A DNA stretch of 64,000 nt, from contig VOQV01000002.1 in the NCBI GenBank assembly GCA_016642085.1, positions 1 through 64,000 on the forward strand, read 5' to 3'. The stretch comes from Pantoea sp. Brub (GTDB lineage: Bacteria > Pseudomonadota > Gammaproteobacteria > Enterobacterales > Enterobacteriaceae). Shown in pieces: positions 48,078-58,185 of the stretch. The position numbers and the translations under genes were made by a program. The first letter of the stretch is position 1, and each line of letters starts with the position of its first letter. The notes under the pieces were generated by a model. That model was not told the origin of the DNA, searched no databases, and saw only the letters and a list, made by a program, of their open reading frames with translations.

Positions 48078-49262
48078 ATGATAAAAAAATTAAATAATTC
48101 ATTACAAATTTATCCTTGGGGTAGTAAAACTGCTTTAACAAAATTATTTCAAATTAAAAATCCTAAACGTTTATCTATAGCAGAATTATGGATAGGAGCT
48201 TATCACAAAAATTCTTCTACTATATATCATAACAATAAAATACAGTCTCTTCGTGAAATTATTCATTCAAATCCTTCTAAAATTTTAGGTAATTTAGTAG
48301 CTAAACATTTTGGCGAATTACCATTTTTATTTAAAGTTCTATGTGTTGAGAAGCCTTTATCTGTTCAAGTTCATCCTAATAAAACTATCGCAGAAAAAGG
48401 TTTTATACGTGAAAATTTAAATTTAATTCCACAAAATTCCTATAAACGTAATTATCATGATAATAATCATAAACCTGAATTAGTATATTCTTTGACTTCT
48501 TTTCAAGCAATGAACGGTTTTAAAGATTTTTCTCAAATAGTTTCACTATTGGAACCAATTTCTTACATACATCCCAATATTTCTTTTTTTCAAAAACAAC
48601 CAAATCAAAAAAATTTATTAAATTTATTTTATGTCCTTTTAAATTTAAAAGGACAGTCTAAAATTTCAACTTTAAATTTACTTAAATCAAAAATTAATCA
48701 TTTAGATGGTGAAACATGGAATACAATAAAAAATATTGCTCATTATTATCCTAATGATAATGCATTATTTTTTCCAATATTTTTAAATATTATTAATTTA
48801 AAACCTAATGAAGCTATGTTTGTTTTTCCCGGTACTCCACATTCATATCTAAAAGGAGTAGCGTTAGAAGTAATGGCAAATTCTGACAATGTTTTACGTG
48901 CTGGTTTAACATCTAAATATATTAATGTTTTGGAATTTTTAACAAATTTAACATTTACAGATCAATCAATACAAAATATTTTAATGCGTAGTTTTCAAGT
49001 ACAAAATGAAATTTGTTTTCCTATTACAGTTAAAGATTTTGATTTTAAAATACACCTCTTAAGCAAGAAACCACAATTAATTATTCAAAAAAGTATATCA
49101 TTATTATTTTGCATTAAAGGAGAAGCTCTTATAGCTAAAAAATGTAAATATTTGAAACTTAAAGCAGGAGAATCTTGTTTTATTTCTGCTGATGAAGTAT
49201 ATTTTTATATTAGTGGCATTGGGAAATTAGCAAGAATATTTAATGATATAAACAAATTATAA
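48078..49262 (+). CDS. manA: Mannose-6-phosphate isomerase
   Basis: ORF reaches 48021; M at 48078 (MIKKLNNSLQIYPWGSKTAL) matches ManA; SVQVHPNK, NHKPELV. Confidence 0.96.
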   Translation: MIKKLNNSLQIYPWGSKTALTKLFQIKNPKRLSIAELWIGAYHKNSSTIYHNNKIQSLREIIHSNPSKILGNLVAKHFGELPFLFKVLCVEKPLSVQVHPNKTIAEKGFIRENLNLIPQNSYKRNYHDNNHKPELVYSLTSFQAMNGFKDFSQIVSLLEPISYIHPNISFFQKQPNQKNLLNLFYVLLNLKGQSKISTLNLLKSKINHLDGETWNTIKNIAHYYPNDNALFFPIFLNIINLKPNEAMFVFPGTPHSYLKGVALEVMANSDNVLRAGLTSKYINVLEFLTNLTFTDQSIQNILMRSFQVQNEICFPITVKDFDFKIHLLSKKPQLIIQKSISLLFCIKGEALIAKKCKYLKLKAGESCFISADEVYFYISGIGKLARIFNDINKL

Positions 49263-49846
49263 TGATAGATTACTTTATTTTATTCATTACCACAATGTTA
49301 GTTAATAATTTTGGATTAATACAATTTTTAGGTATTTGTCCTATAATAAGTTTATCTAATATTTTAGAAATAAATATTACTATAGGATTAACTAATACTA
49401 TTATAGCTACCTTAGCATCTATCGTTATATGGTTAATAAATAATTTTATATTAGTTCCTTATAATTTAATACATTTACGTAATATAACATATATACTTAT
49501 ACTTTTATTTTTTGTAAAATTTATTAAGATCATTATTAATGCAATTAATCCTAATCTATATAAATCTATTGCTGTATTTCTTCCTTTAATTATTACTAAT
49601 TGTGCTATATTTAATATATTATTAACAAGTAGTGTTATACCAAAAAAATTTTTTCAATCAATTTTATACAATTTTTCGTCTTTACTTGGTATATCATTAT
49701 TAGCAATATTATGTTCAAGTATGCATCAAAAATTAATGATTGCTAATGTACCAAAACCTTTTAAAGGTTATCCAATTATATTTATAAATATGGGTATAAT
49801 GTCCATGGTTTTTGTAGGTTTTATTAATTTAATTAAATATATATGA
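49262..49846 (+). CDS. rsxA: Rnf/Rsx electron transport complex subunit A
   Basis: 194 aa; FLGICP and LIITNCA conserved Cys motifs of RnfA. Confidence 0.95.
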   Translation: MIDYFILFITTMLVNNFGLIQFLGICPIISLSNILEINITIGLTNTIIATLASIVIWLINNFILVPYNLIHLRNITYILILLFFVKFIKIIINAINPNLYKSIAVFLPLIITNCAIFNILLTSSVIPKKFFQSILYNFSSLLGISLLAILCSSMHQKLMIANVPKPFKGYPIIFINMGIMSMVFVGFINLIKYI

Positions 49847-50277
49847 AATTATTTTTTATATCTATAACAATGTTAAGTTCACTTGTGGTTTTATTAGAAT
49901 ATTTTTTATATTATTTACAGACATTAAATTTTTCTATTTTTAAAAAGATCAATAAATTTATTTTTAAAAATCAATTTACCTCTTCTATAAATTTCAAAAT
50001 AATCAATTCATTTAAACGCAAAGTAGTATGGATACAAGAAGATAATTGTATAGGATGTACTAAATGTATCTCAGTATGTCCAGTGGATGCAATTGTAGGA
50101 GCAAGAGGTTGTATACACACAGTATTAAGCAATTTTTGTATAGGATGCAATTTATGTATTAAAATTTGCCCTAGTCATTGTATAGAAATTCATTCAACAG
50201 ACGTAATTGTTAATATTGTAGAGTTAGATAATAAAATTATACCTATAAAGTTAGATGTGGTATATAGTAATGTTTAG
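49843..50277 (+). CDS. rsxB: Rnf/Rsx complex subunit B, N-terminally truncated (lacks first 4Fe-4S domain)
   Basis: 144 aa; [20 protein letters not shown] and [16 protein letters not shown] retained; the CGQCGYPGC...C domain of canonical RnfB is absent. Confidence 0.92.
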   Translation: MKLFFISITMLSSLVVLLEYFLYYLQTLNFSIFKKINKFIFKNQFTSSINFKIINSFKRKVVWIQEDNCIGCTKCISVCPVDAIVGARGCIHTVLSNFCIGCNLCIKICPSHCIEIHSTDVIVNIVELDNKIIPIKLDVVYSNV

Positions 50278-51883
50278 TTTTTTAAAACAAAAAAATATAT
50301 TTAATTTTTTTAAAAACAAACGTTCTACAAATAAATTACATAATCAAGATGTTTATTTAAATATATTACCTTTACCTAAATATTTCATTATACCCTTAAA
50401 ACAACATGTTGGTTATGAAGGTGAAATATGCGTTACTCCTGGTGATATGGTTTTGCGTGGACAGGCATTAACTTTAGGTAAAAATTATATGTTACCAGTC
50501 CATGCTCCTACATCTGGCGTGATAAAAAGTATTAACTATAATTCCATAACAGATAGTTCTAGTACAAAAAAAATGCATATTTTGTTAATACCTGATCATA
50601 AAGATCAGCAATTATCATGTAATTCTTATCCTGATTATAAGAAATATAATCGCATAAAAATAATTGAACATATCAATAATTTAGGCATTGTTAGTTTAGG
50701 AGGTACAGGAATTCCAAGTGCTATTGAACTTACATTAGGATTAAATTATCAAGTAGATGTATTGATTATAAATACTTATGATTTTAACTCTCTTTTCATA
50801 CAAAAAAATATTTATTTATTAATAGAGCAATATGTTTATGATATAATTGAAGGCATAAATATAATTATTTGGTTATTACAGCCTAATAAAACTGTTCTTA
50901 TTATCGAAGAAAGTAACATTCAAGCTATTATATTATTTAAAAGAGGATTTTTATATAATAAAAAAATACAAATTAAAATTATTTCTGCTAAATATGAATT
51001 TTATAATATTAAACAATTTATATATGATACAATCGGTCAAGTAGTACCAGTTAATAAAGAACCTATTGATGTTGGTATATTCATACAAAACATAAATACT
51101 ATAAAAATAATCAAAAGGGCTATAATTAATGGAGAACCGTTAACTGAACGAATAATTACAATAATAAATAAAAAAAATACTTATCAAATATTAAACATAC
51201 TAATTCGTCTTGGTACTCCAGTTAATCATCTTTTACATCATATAGACAATATTCTAAAATTTAATACAATATCTATAATTGATAAAAACATTGTAAAACA
51301 TCATATCGACTTGTTAAAACAACCATTAACAAAAACTATTAGTTGTATCCTTATATTTGATAGAAATAGATGTATTAATAATAAAACAATAATGGCATGT
51401 ATAAATTGTTCTAAATGTTCTGATATTTGCCCAGTTAAATTATTTCCTCAACAAATATATGCACATATTGAAGCAAATAATAATATCAAATTATATAATC
51501 ATGATATTAATAAGTGTATAGAATGTAGATTTTGTGATTATGTTTGCCCAAGTAATATCGCTTTATCAAAAAGTTTTCATAGAATAAAAATAAAGTTGCT
51601 AGCTATTAATATAGAAAAACAAAGAATAATTAACGTAAAGAAACGTATTCGAATACATAAAAATAGACTGAAAAACATTATACATTTAAACAATTATAAA
51701 AATATTCATGTTTTGAATAAAACAATGGATACTGAATTAATAGGTAATCATACAAACAAAATAAAAGATAATTATTTGCAAAAAGATATAAAAAGTCAAA
51801 CTAACATAGAACGAAAAATAACTGTACAAGAAGCTATTAATCGTGCTCAATCCAGAAAAACATTATTGCCATACGAAGATTAA
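50270..51883 (+). CDS. rsxC: Rnf/Rsx complex subunit C, diverged (flavin/NADH motifs eroded)
   Basis: Start [36 protein letters not shown] and [14 protein letters not shown] retained. Confidence 0.92.
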   Translation: MFSFLKQKNIFNFFKNKRSTNKLHNQDVYLNILPLPKYFIIPLKQHVGYEGEICVTPGDMVLRGQALTLGKNYMLPVHAPTSGVIKSINYNSITDSSSTKKMHILLIPDHKDQQLSCNSYPDYKKYNRIKIIEHINNLGIVSLGGTGIPSAIELTLGLNYQVDVLIINTYDFNSLFIQKNIYLLIEQYVYDIIEGINIIIWLLQPNKTVLIIEESNIQAIILFKRGFLYNKKIQIKIISAKYEFYNIKQFIYDTIGQVVPVNKEPIDVGIFIQNINTIKIIKRAIINGEPLTERIITIINKKNTYQILNILIRLGTPVNHLLHHIDNILKFNTISIIDKNIVKHHIDLLKQPLTKTISCILIFDRNRCINNKTIMACINCSKCSDICPVKLFPQQIYAHIEANNNIKLYNHDINKCIECRFCDYVCPSNIALSKSFHRIKIKLLAINIEKQRIINVKKRIRIHKNRLKNIIHLNNYKNIHVLNKTMDTELIGNHTNKIKDNYLQKDIKSQTNIERKITVQEAINRAQSRKTLLPYED

Positions 51884-51890
51884 AAGTTTA

Positions 51891-52916
51891 ATGATATTAT
51901 ATAAGAAATTTATCATTTGTGAAAAAAATAAATTAGATACTAGTAAAATTATGCTATTAGTATTAATTGCGATAATTCCAAGTTTTATTTTACAAATTTG
52001 TTTTTTTGGTTATGGAATATTATTACAAGCAACATTAGCTATTGTTACTGCTTTATTTAGTGAAATAATAGTATTTATATTAAGAGGAATTAGTATTTTA
52101 AAAATTTTACAAGATAATTCATCATTCATCACTGCTATGTTAATAGGTATTAATTTACCACCTTTATCTCCATGGTGGATAGTATCCATTGGTACTTGTT
52201 TTGCAATTATCATAGCTAAACATATATATGGTGGATTAGGTCAAAATTTATTTAATCCAGCTATGGTAGGTTATGCTGCTTTACTGATTTCTTTTCCTAT
52301 GCACATGACAAATAACTCATTGATAAAAACATCTGATTATAATAAAATAAATTTATTAGATACAATCAATATAATTTTTTCAAATAGATCATTACAAAAA
52401 GATTTTGAATATCAAAAAAACATAATTAATTATACAAATAAAATAAAATTAATTAACAAATATTCTATTTTAGTGGCATTGTATAAAAAAATATTTACTA
52501 AAAAACATATAAGATTTTTAATGCAATGTAAATGGCAATTGATTAATTTATGTTATTTAATTGCAGGATTATTATTAGTATGGAAAGATATTATTAATTA
52601 TATAATTCCATTTTCAATACTACTATCATTGTTTTTTTTATATACAGTTAAGTGGTTTTTTTTACCTATTGCAATAAATTGTCCTATAAGCTACTTATTT
52701 TCAGGAGCAAATATGTTATGTGCTTTTTTTATAGCTACTGATCCAGTTACTTCAGCAACTACTAACTACGGAAAATTAATTTATGGTATTTTAATCGGTA
52801 TATTATTATTTTTTATCCAGAAAAATACATATTATTTTAATGAAGTAGTTTTTTCTATTTTAATAGCCAATATGTTTGTTCCTTTAATAGATTATTATAC
52901 TATCAAGAGAAATTAA
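51891..52916 (+). CDS. rsxD: Rnf/Rsx complex subunit D (SGAT to SGAN at flavinylation motif)
   Basis: ORF reaches 51843 overlapping rsxC; ATG at 51891 matches RsxD start; GGLGQNLFNPAMVGY, FSGANMLCAFFIATDPVTSATTN. Confidence 0.92.
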   Translation: MILYKKFIICEKNKLDTSKIMLLVLIAIIPSFILQICFFGYGILLQATLAIVTALFSEIIVFILRGISILKILQDNSSFITAMLIGINLPPLSPWWIVSIGTCFAIIIAKHIYGGLGQNLFNPAMVGYAALLISFPMHMTNNSLIKTSDYNKINLLDTINIIFSNRSLQKDFEYQKNIINYTNKIKLINKYSILVALYKKIFTKKHIRFLMQCKWQLINLCYLIAGLLLVWKDIINYIIPFSILLSLFFLYTVKWFFLPIAINCPISYLFSGANMLCAFFIATDPVTSATTNYGKLIYGILIGILLFFIQKNTYYFNEVVFSILIANMFVPLIDYYTIKRN

Positions 52917-52918
52917 TA

Positions 52919-53086
52919 ATGTTATTTTTATTGAAAAAAAATACTTTTATTTTAATAATATATGCATTAATTACTTCTGGATTAATTACCATAGTGCATA
53001 TACATACTACATCTGTAATAAAAGAACAAAAATGTAAATACGGAAAAAAAAATATTAATAATAATTTTTTTAAACAAAGAAATTAA
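52919..53086 (+). pseudogene. rsxG: rsxG remnant: 55-codon ORF, N-terminal membrane anchor only
   Basis: ATG...TAA encodes MLFLLKKNTFILIIYALITSGLITIVHIHTTSVIKEQKCKYGKKNINNNFFKQRN, between rsxD and rsxE at the rsxG position; resembles only the N-terminus of RsxG; below the ORF-track length cutoff. Confidence 0.8.
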
Positions 53087-53121
53087 TATATATTAATGCA
53101 AAACTAATATATATTTTTAAT

Positions 53122-53739
53122 ATGAAAAAAGATTATAATTTATTTTGCATGTTTGGTATTTGTCCTTTAATTATTACAACAGACACAGTGCTTAAAGCAT
53201 TCAGTTTAAGTATAATAATTACAATAACTTTGGTATTAAGTAATATTATTATTTCTTCAACTCGTAATTTAATAACTGAAGACACAAAAATTACAGTTTA
53301 CTTAATGACTATCGCATGTATAGTTAGTTGTGAACAAATGTTATTAAATGCTTATATGCATAATGTATATCTTTATTTAAAAATATATATTCCTTTAATT
53401 ATTACTAATTGTTTTATTATTCATCATATAGTACAAATAGCATCTAAAAATAATGTTATTAAATCTGTTTTATATGGATTATACGCAATGCTAAAAATAA
53501 CATTCATGATGTTATTTTTAGCATTTATCAGAGAAATTTTTAGTAAAGGAACTATATTAAGTGATATTGAGCAAATATTTGGTTATTGGTCTCATATTTT
53601 TATTATACATATTATTAAATTTTCTTCGCCAATGTTGCTATTTAGTTTAACACCTGGAAGTTTTATTATACTTGCTTTTATTCTTGCTGTAAAAAATGCA
53701 TTTACTTATAAAGTAAAAAATAATAATTTATTGAAATAA
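53122..53739 (+). CDS. rsxE: Rnf/Rsx complex subunit E
   Basis: 205 aa; FGICPLI and PLIITNCFII Cys motifs; followed by nth as in E. coli. Confidence 0.92.
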   Translation: MKKDYNLFCMFGICPLIITTDTVLKAFSLSIIITITLVLSNIIISSTRNLITEDTKITVYLMTIACIVSCEQMLLNAYMHNVYLYLKIYIPLIITNCFIIHHIVQIASKNNVIKSVLYGLYAMLKITFMMLFLAFIREIFSKGTILSDIEQIFGYWSHIFIIHIIKFSSPMLLFSLTPGSFIILAFILAVKNAFTYKVKNNNLLK

Positions 53740-53762
53740 AAAAATATCTATAAACATTTAAT

Positions 53763-54416
53763 ATGAATAAAAACAAACGTATAAAAATTTTGAATTGTTT
53801 TAAACAACAACATCCGTATCCAAATATTGAACTTGATTTCACTTCACCATTTGAGTTACTTATTGCTGTAATGTTATCAGCTCAATCTACTGATATTAGA
53901 GTTAATAAAGTTACAAAAAAATTATATAAGATAGCTAATACTCCTAAAACATTTCTAGAATTAGGAATAGATAACATTAAAAATTATATTAATACTATAG
54001 GAATATACAATATAAAAGCAATTAATATTGTTAGAACTTCTTATATTTTATTAAATTATTATAAAAATAATATTCCTTCAGATCGTTATTTACTAGAATC
54101 TTTACCTGGTGTAGGGAGAAAAACTGCAAATGTTATATTAAATAACGTTTATAACAAACCTACAATTGCAGTAGATACTCACGTTTTTCGCGTATGTAAT
54201 CGTACTAAATTTTTAGTAAGCAAAAATGTTAAACAACTAGAAGATAAATTAGTAAAAACATTACCAAATATGTTTAAAAAAAATATAAGCAATTGGATGA
54301 TTTTACATGGTCGTTATATATGCAAATCTCGTAAACCAAACTGTAATGTATGTATTATTAAACATTTATGTGAATTTCCAGAAAAAAATAATTTTTTATT
54401 GCAAAAATCTACTTAA
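53763..54416 (+). CDS. nth: Endonuclease III
   Basis: 217 aa; LPGVGRKTANVIL HhH, VDTHVFRV, C-x6-C-x2-C-x5-C cluster. Confidence 0.98.
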   Translation: MNKNKRIKILNCFKQQHPYPNIELDFTSPFELLIAVMLSAQSTDIRVNKVTKKLYKIANTPKTFLELGIDNIKNYINTIGIYNIKAINIVRTSYILLNYYKNNIPSDRYLLESLPGVGRKTANVILNNVYNKPTIAVDTHVFRVCNRTKFLVSKNVKQLEDKLVKTLPNMFKKNISNWMILHGRYICKSRKPNCNVCIIKHLCEFPEKNNFLLQKST

Positions 54417-54421
54417 TTAGT

Positions 54422-55693
54422 TTATAACCAATCAATCAAACAATGTTTTTTTTTACCTCTACGAATCAATGTATATTTATTAAAATATTTATCACTTTTT
54501 TGAAACTGGTATTTTTGATTTAATTCTTTTTTTCCATTAATATAGATAGCATTTTGACTTATTAAAGTACGTGCTTGACTTAATGAAGGAGCAAAATTTG
54601 CTTTTAGTAATGCTTGTTGTAAATAATTATCAGATTTTTTTAATTTAATAGTTGGCATGCCATCATAAGCAAGTTCTTCAAAATCCGATTCAGTCATATT
54701 ATTGAGATCATTAGTAAATAAACAGTTAGTTATATGTTCTGCTGTAATCAAGCCTTTTTCACCATGAATTAAATAAGTTACTTTTTGTGCTAAAATTTTT
54801 TGTGCTGCTAAATGATCTATAATATTATTATTTTTTAGGTTATTTATCTCTTCAACATTCATAAATGTAAAAATTTTTAAAAAACGATATACATCTGTAT
54901 CAGAAGTATTAATCCAAAATTGATAAAATTTATATGGAGTAGTTTTATTGGCATCTAACCATATTGTTTCATTTTCAGTTTTACCAAATTTAGTACCATC
55001 AGATTTAGTGATCAAAGGAACAGTTAAACCAAAAACTTGTTTGTTATTTAGACGACGTGTTAAATCAATACCTGATGTTATATTTCCCCACTGATCGGAA
55101 CCACCAATTTGTAAAGAAACATTATATTTTTTATTTAAATATGCAAAATCATAACTTTGCAACAAATTATATGAAAATTCAGTAAAAGATATACCATAAT
55201 CATCTCTATTTAGACGTTGAATAATAGATTCTTTATTAATCATTTTATTCACAGAAAAATATTTACCTATATCTCTTAAAAAATCTAATAGATTGATGTT
55301 ATCAAACCAATCTAAATTATTTAAAATCATGACACTATTGAATTCAGAATTAATATTTAAAAAATTAGCAATTTGTCTTTCTATTTTGTTACTCCAATAT
55401 TTTACAATTTTACTTTCATTCAGTTTACGTTCTTTAGATTTAAAACTAGGATCACCTATTAATCCCGTAGCTCCTCCTATTAATATAATTGGTCTATGTC
55501 CAGCATTTTGAAAATGTTTTAAACAAAACAATGGTACTATATGACCTAAATGTAAACTATCTGCAGTAGGATCAAAACCACAGTAAAGAGATATTGGTTT
55601 TTGTAATAACTTATTTAACAATGATTCTTTATGAGTTAATTGAGTGATTAATTCTCTTTCTTCAAGAATTTTTATAATATTACTATTACTCAT
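54422..55693 (-). CDS. tyrS: Tyrosyl-tRNA synthetase
   Basis: 423 aa; [19 protein letters not shown] motif, C-terminal S4 domain. Confidence 0.98.
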   Translation of the reverse strand: MSNSNIIKILEERELITQLTHKESLLNKLLQKPISLYCGFDPTADSLHLGHIVPLFCLKHFQNAGHRPIILIGGATGLIGDPSFKSKERKLNESKIVKYWSNKIERQIANFLNINSEFNSVMILNNLDWFDNINLLDFLRDIGKYFSVNKMINKESIIQRLNRDDYGISFTEFSYNLLQSYDFAYLNKKYNVSLQIGGSDQWGNITSGIDLTRRLNNKQVFGLTVPLITKSDGTKFGKTENETIWLDANKTTPYKFYQFWINTSDTDVYRFLKIFTFMNVEEINNLKNNNIIDHLAAQKILAQKVTYLIHGEKGLITAEHITNCLFTNDLNNMTESDFEELAYDGMPTIKLKKSDNYLQQALLKANFAPSLSQARTLISQNAIYINGKKELNQKYQFQKSDKYFNKYTLIRRGKKKHCLIDWL

Positions 55694-55817
55694 TTTAATA
55701 ATCCAAGTTAATTAACTAAAAAAATACATCTTATCAAGTTACATTTATTTAAAAATGTAATTATCAAATATGTTATATAAATATATATCATATTTATATT
55801 TTTCAAAAGCAATAAAC

Positions 55818-56468
55818 TTAAGGAGCGAGTCTATTTATATCCCAAATATCATTATGTTTTTCATATAAGAATCTATCATGAAGTCTATATTTACCTCCTT
55901 GCCAAAATTCCATAGTATTAAATTTTACTTTAAATCCACCCCAAAAATCAGGTAAAGGAATATCGCTTTTTTTAAATTTATTTTTAATCAATACAAATTT
56001 TTCTTCAAGTATATCTCTTGAAGAAATATTACATGATTGATTTGATGCCCAAGTGCTAATTTGGCTTTCACGTGGACGACTTTGAAAATATTTTAATACT
56101 TCTATAGTCGATAATTTTTCTACTTCACCAAGTATCATTAATTGTCTTTCTAAAAAATGCCATAAAAAATGTAAAGAAATTTGAGGATTATGTAATAAAT
56201 GAATAGCCTTCCTGCTATTTAAATTAGTATAAAATACCATACTGTTAGTATCATAATGTTTTAATAATACTACACGTTGATAAGGTCTGTTATTTTTATC
56301 TACTGTTGCTATTGTCATAGCTGTTGGATCGGGCAAATTATATTCACAAGCTTGTGTTAACCAATTTTCAAATAAAATTATAGGATTATTTGGCAAATCT
56401 TTTCGACATAGTTTCCCTTTTATATACTCTCGCCTTAAACAAGATATAGCATGTATTTTTTTTTTCAT
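55818..56468 (-). CDS. pdxH: Pyridoxamine 5'-phosphate oxidase
   Basis: 216 aa; [39 protein letters not shown]. Confidence 0.97.
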   Translation of the reverse strand: MKKKIHAISCLRREYIKGKLCRKDLPNNPIILFENWLTQACEYNLPDPTAMTIATVDKNNRPYQRVVLLKHYDTNSMVFYTNLNSRKAIHLLHNPQISLHFLWHFLERQLMILGEVEKLSTIEVLKYFQSRPRESQISTWASNQSCNISSRDILEEKFVLIKNKFKKSDIPLPDFWGGFKVKFNTMEFWQGGKYRLHDRFLYEKHNDIWDINRLAP

Positions 56469-56627
56469 AATAATTTGCTCATTTATATAATATATCTTAT
56501 AATAAAAATGTTTATTTAATTTTCATATTTATAAGCAAGAACTATTTATGTTATGACACATGTTTTAACAAAAATTTTTTATATATACGACTATATTGTA
56601 TATATATACGATATGTGTGATTTATGT

Positions 56628-56659
56628 CATAAATAAATTTTTTAAAAAATTTATTTATG
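56628..56659. repeat. 32-bp perfect palindrome in pdxH-rnt divergent spacer
   Basis: CATAAATAAATTTTTTAAAAAATTTATTTATG is its own reverse complement. Confidence 0.92.
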
Positions 56660-56738
56660 TATTATATAGTGCTAATGAGTTTGTAAAAAAACATGTTATT
56701 ATTTGTTATTTGGTAAAGATATAGATGTATTATATAAC

Positions 56739-56757
56739 TACACATGAAATATGTGTA
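56739..56757. repeat. 7-bp inverted repeat, 5-nt spacer
   Basis: TACACAT-gaaat-ATGTGTA. Confidence 0.7.
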
Positions 56758-57058
56758 TGCTTGCTATAAAAATATAAAATTATTTTAATAGTCTATGTAC
56801 AGTTCAAATAAATATTCATCATTCTAAATGCATCAAAAATGAATTTAAAATACACTATTTTTAGTTAAAAATCTATTATTGAATAACAAAATTAATGCAT
56901 ACATTTGTTTTGATCTAAATCATTTAATTATTGTTTCATAATCAATAATTAGCACTAAACTAATAAGTTAAAATAGTTTTTAATACATTATATTCTCTAT
57001 AATATTACTTAATATAAAATTAAATATGTTGTCTTTTTAACTAATTGATAAATAAAAA

Positions 57059-57096
57059 TATAATAAACAAATTTCTTGCATAATTTGTTTATTATA
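57059..57096. repeat. 15-bp perfect inverted repeat just upstream of rnt
   Basis: TATAATAAACAAATT-tcttgcat-AATTTGTTTATTATA, 42 nt before the rnt ATG. Confidence 0.9.
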
Positions 57097-57138
57097 ATAA
57101 TTTTTATATATTAATAACTATTTAATAATAAGCTATTT

Positions 57139-57771
57139 ATGTCTGAATTAAATGATTCCAATGCAATTAATCAACGTTTTCGAGGTTTTTATCCTGTTGT
57201 AATTGATGTTGAAACTGCAGGTTTTAATGAACAAACTGATGCTTTATTAGAAATAGCTGCCATGACATTAAAAATGGATAAAGAAGGATGGATTCATATT
57301 AATGAAACACAGCATTTTAATATAGAACCTTTCAAAGGTTCTATATTAAATTCTGCATCACTTGATTTTACAGGAATTGATCCAAGTAATCCTTTACGTG
57401 GGGCAGTTAGTGAATATGAAGCTCTTAACTCTATTTTTAATATGATACGTCAAGGAATAAAAGATACTAATTGTAATCAAGCAATTATGGTAGCGCACAA
57501 TGCAACTTTTGATTTTAAATTTGTAGCTGCTGCAGCTGAACGTGTATCTTTAAAAGATAATCCATTTCATCCATTTGCTACTTTCGATACAGCTTCATTA
57601 AGTGGACTTGTATTAGGTCACACTGTATTAGCTAAAGCATGTAAAATTGCTGGTATAGGATTCGATACTAGCAATGCACATTCTGCTCTATATGATACTG
57701 AACAAACTGCAATATTGTTTTGTGAATTAGTAAATCGTTGGAAACGATTAGGAGGATGGCCACCGAATTGA
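57139..57771 (+). CDS. rnt: Ribonuclease T
   Basis: 210 aa; [41 protein letters not shown] (DEDDh exonuclease). Confidence 0.97.
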   Translation: MSELNDSNAINQRFRGFYPVVIDVETAGFNEQTDALLEIAAMTLKMDKEGWIHINETQHFNIEPFKGSILNSASLDFTGIDPSNPLRGAVSEYEALNSIFNMIRQGIKDTNCNQAIMVAHNATFDFKFVAAAAERVSLKDNPFHPFATFDTASLSGLVLGHTVLAKACKIAGIGFDTSNAHSALYDTEQTAILFCELVNRWKRLGGWPPN

Positions 57772-57801
57772 TTTTTTACTAATAATGTAAAATAAAACAA
57801 G

Positions 57802-57832
57802 TAATTCAATAATATTAAATATTATTGAATTA
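57802..57832. terminator. Candidate bidirectional terminator between convergent rnt and grxD
   Basis: TAATTCAATAATATT-a-AATATTATTGAATTA, 15-bp perfect arms, two nt from the grxD stop. Confidence 0.5.
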
Positions 57833-57834
57833 TA

Positions 57835-58185
57835 TTATTGTTTATGTTGATTGGTTTTTTGTAGTATGTCTTGTAATTTATTATTTTGAAACATTTCTAC
57901 TATAATATCGCAACCGCCTATTAATTCTCCATTTACCCATAACTGGGGAAAAGTTGGCCAATTAGAATACTTAGGTAATTCTCTTCTAATATCTGGATTT
58001 TTTAAAATATCTATGTAAGAAAATTTATAACCACAAGCTGATAAAATTTTTGCTACTTGATCAGAAAAACCACAACTAGGTAATTGGGGTGAACCTTTCA
58101 TGTATAATAAAATCGAATGTTCTGCAATTTGAGTCTGAATCTTTTTTACAGTACTTATATTCATATATAAATGTCCTAAAAACAA
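57835..58185 (-). CDS. grxD: Monothiol glutaredoxin (Grx4)
   Basis: 116 aa; LPSCGFSDQV (CGFS), WPTFPQLWVNGELIGGCDI; start probably MNIST or nearby rather than MFLGHLY. Confidence 0.95.
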   Translation of the reverse strand: MFLGHLYMNISTVKKIQTQIAEHSILLYMKGSPQLPSCGFSDQVAKILSACGYKFSYIDILKNPDIRRELPKYSNWPTFPQLWVNGELIGGCDIIVEMFQNNKLQDILQKTNQHKQ

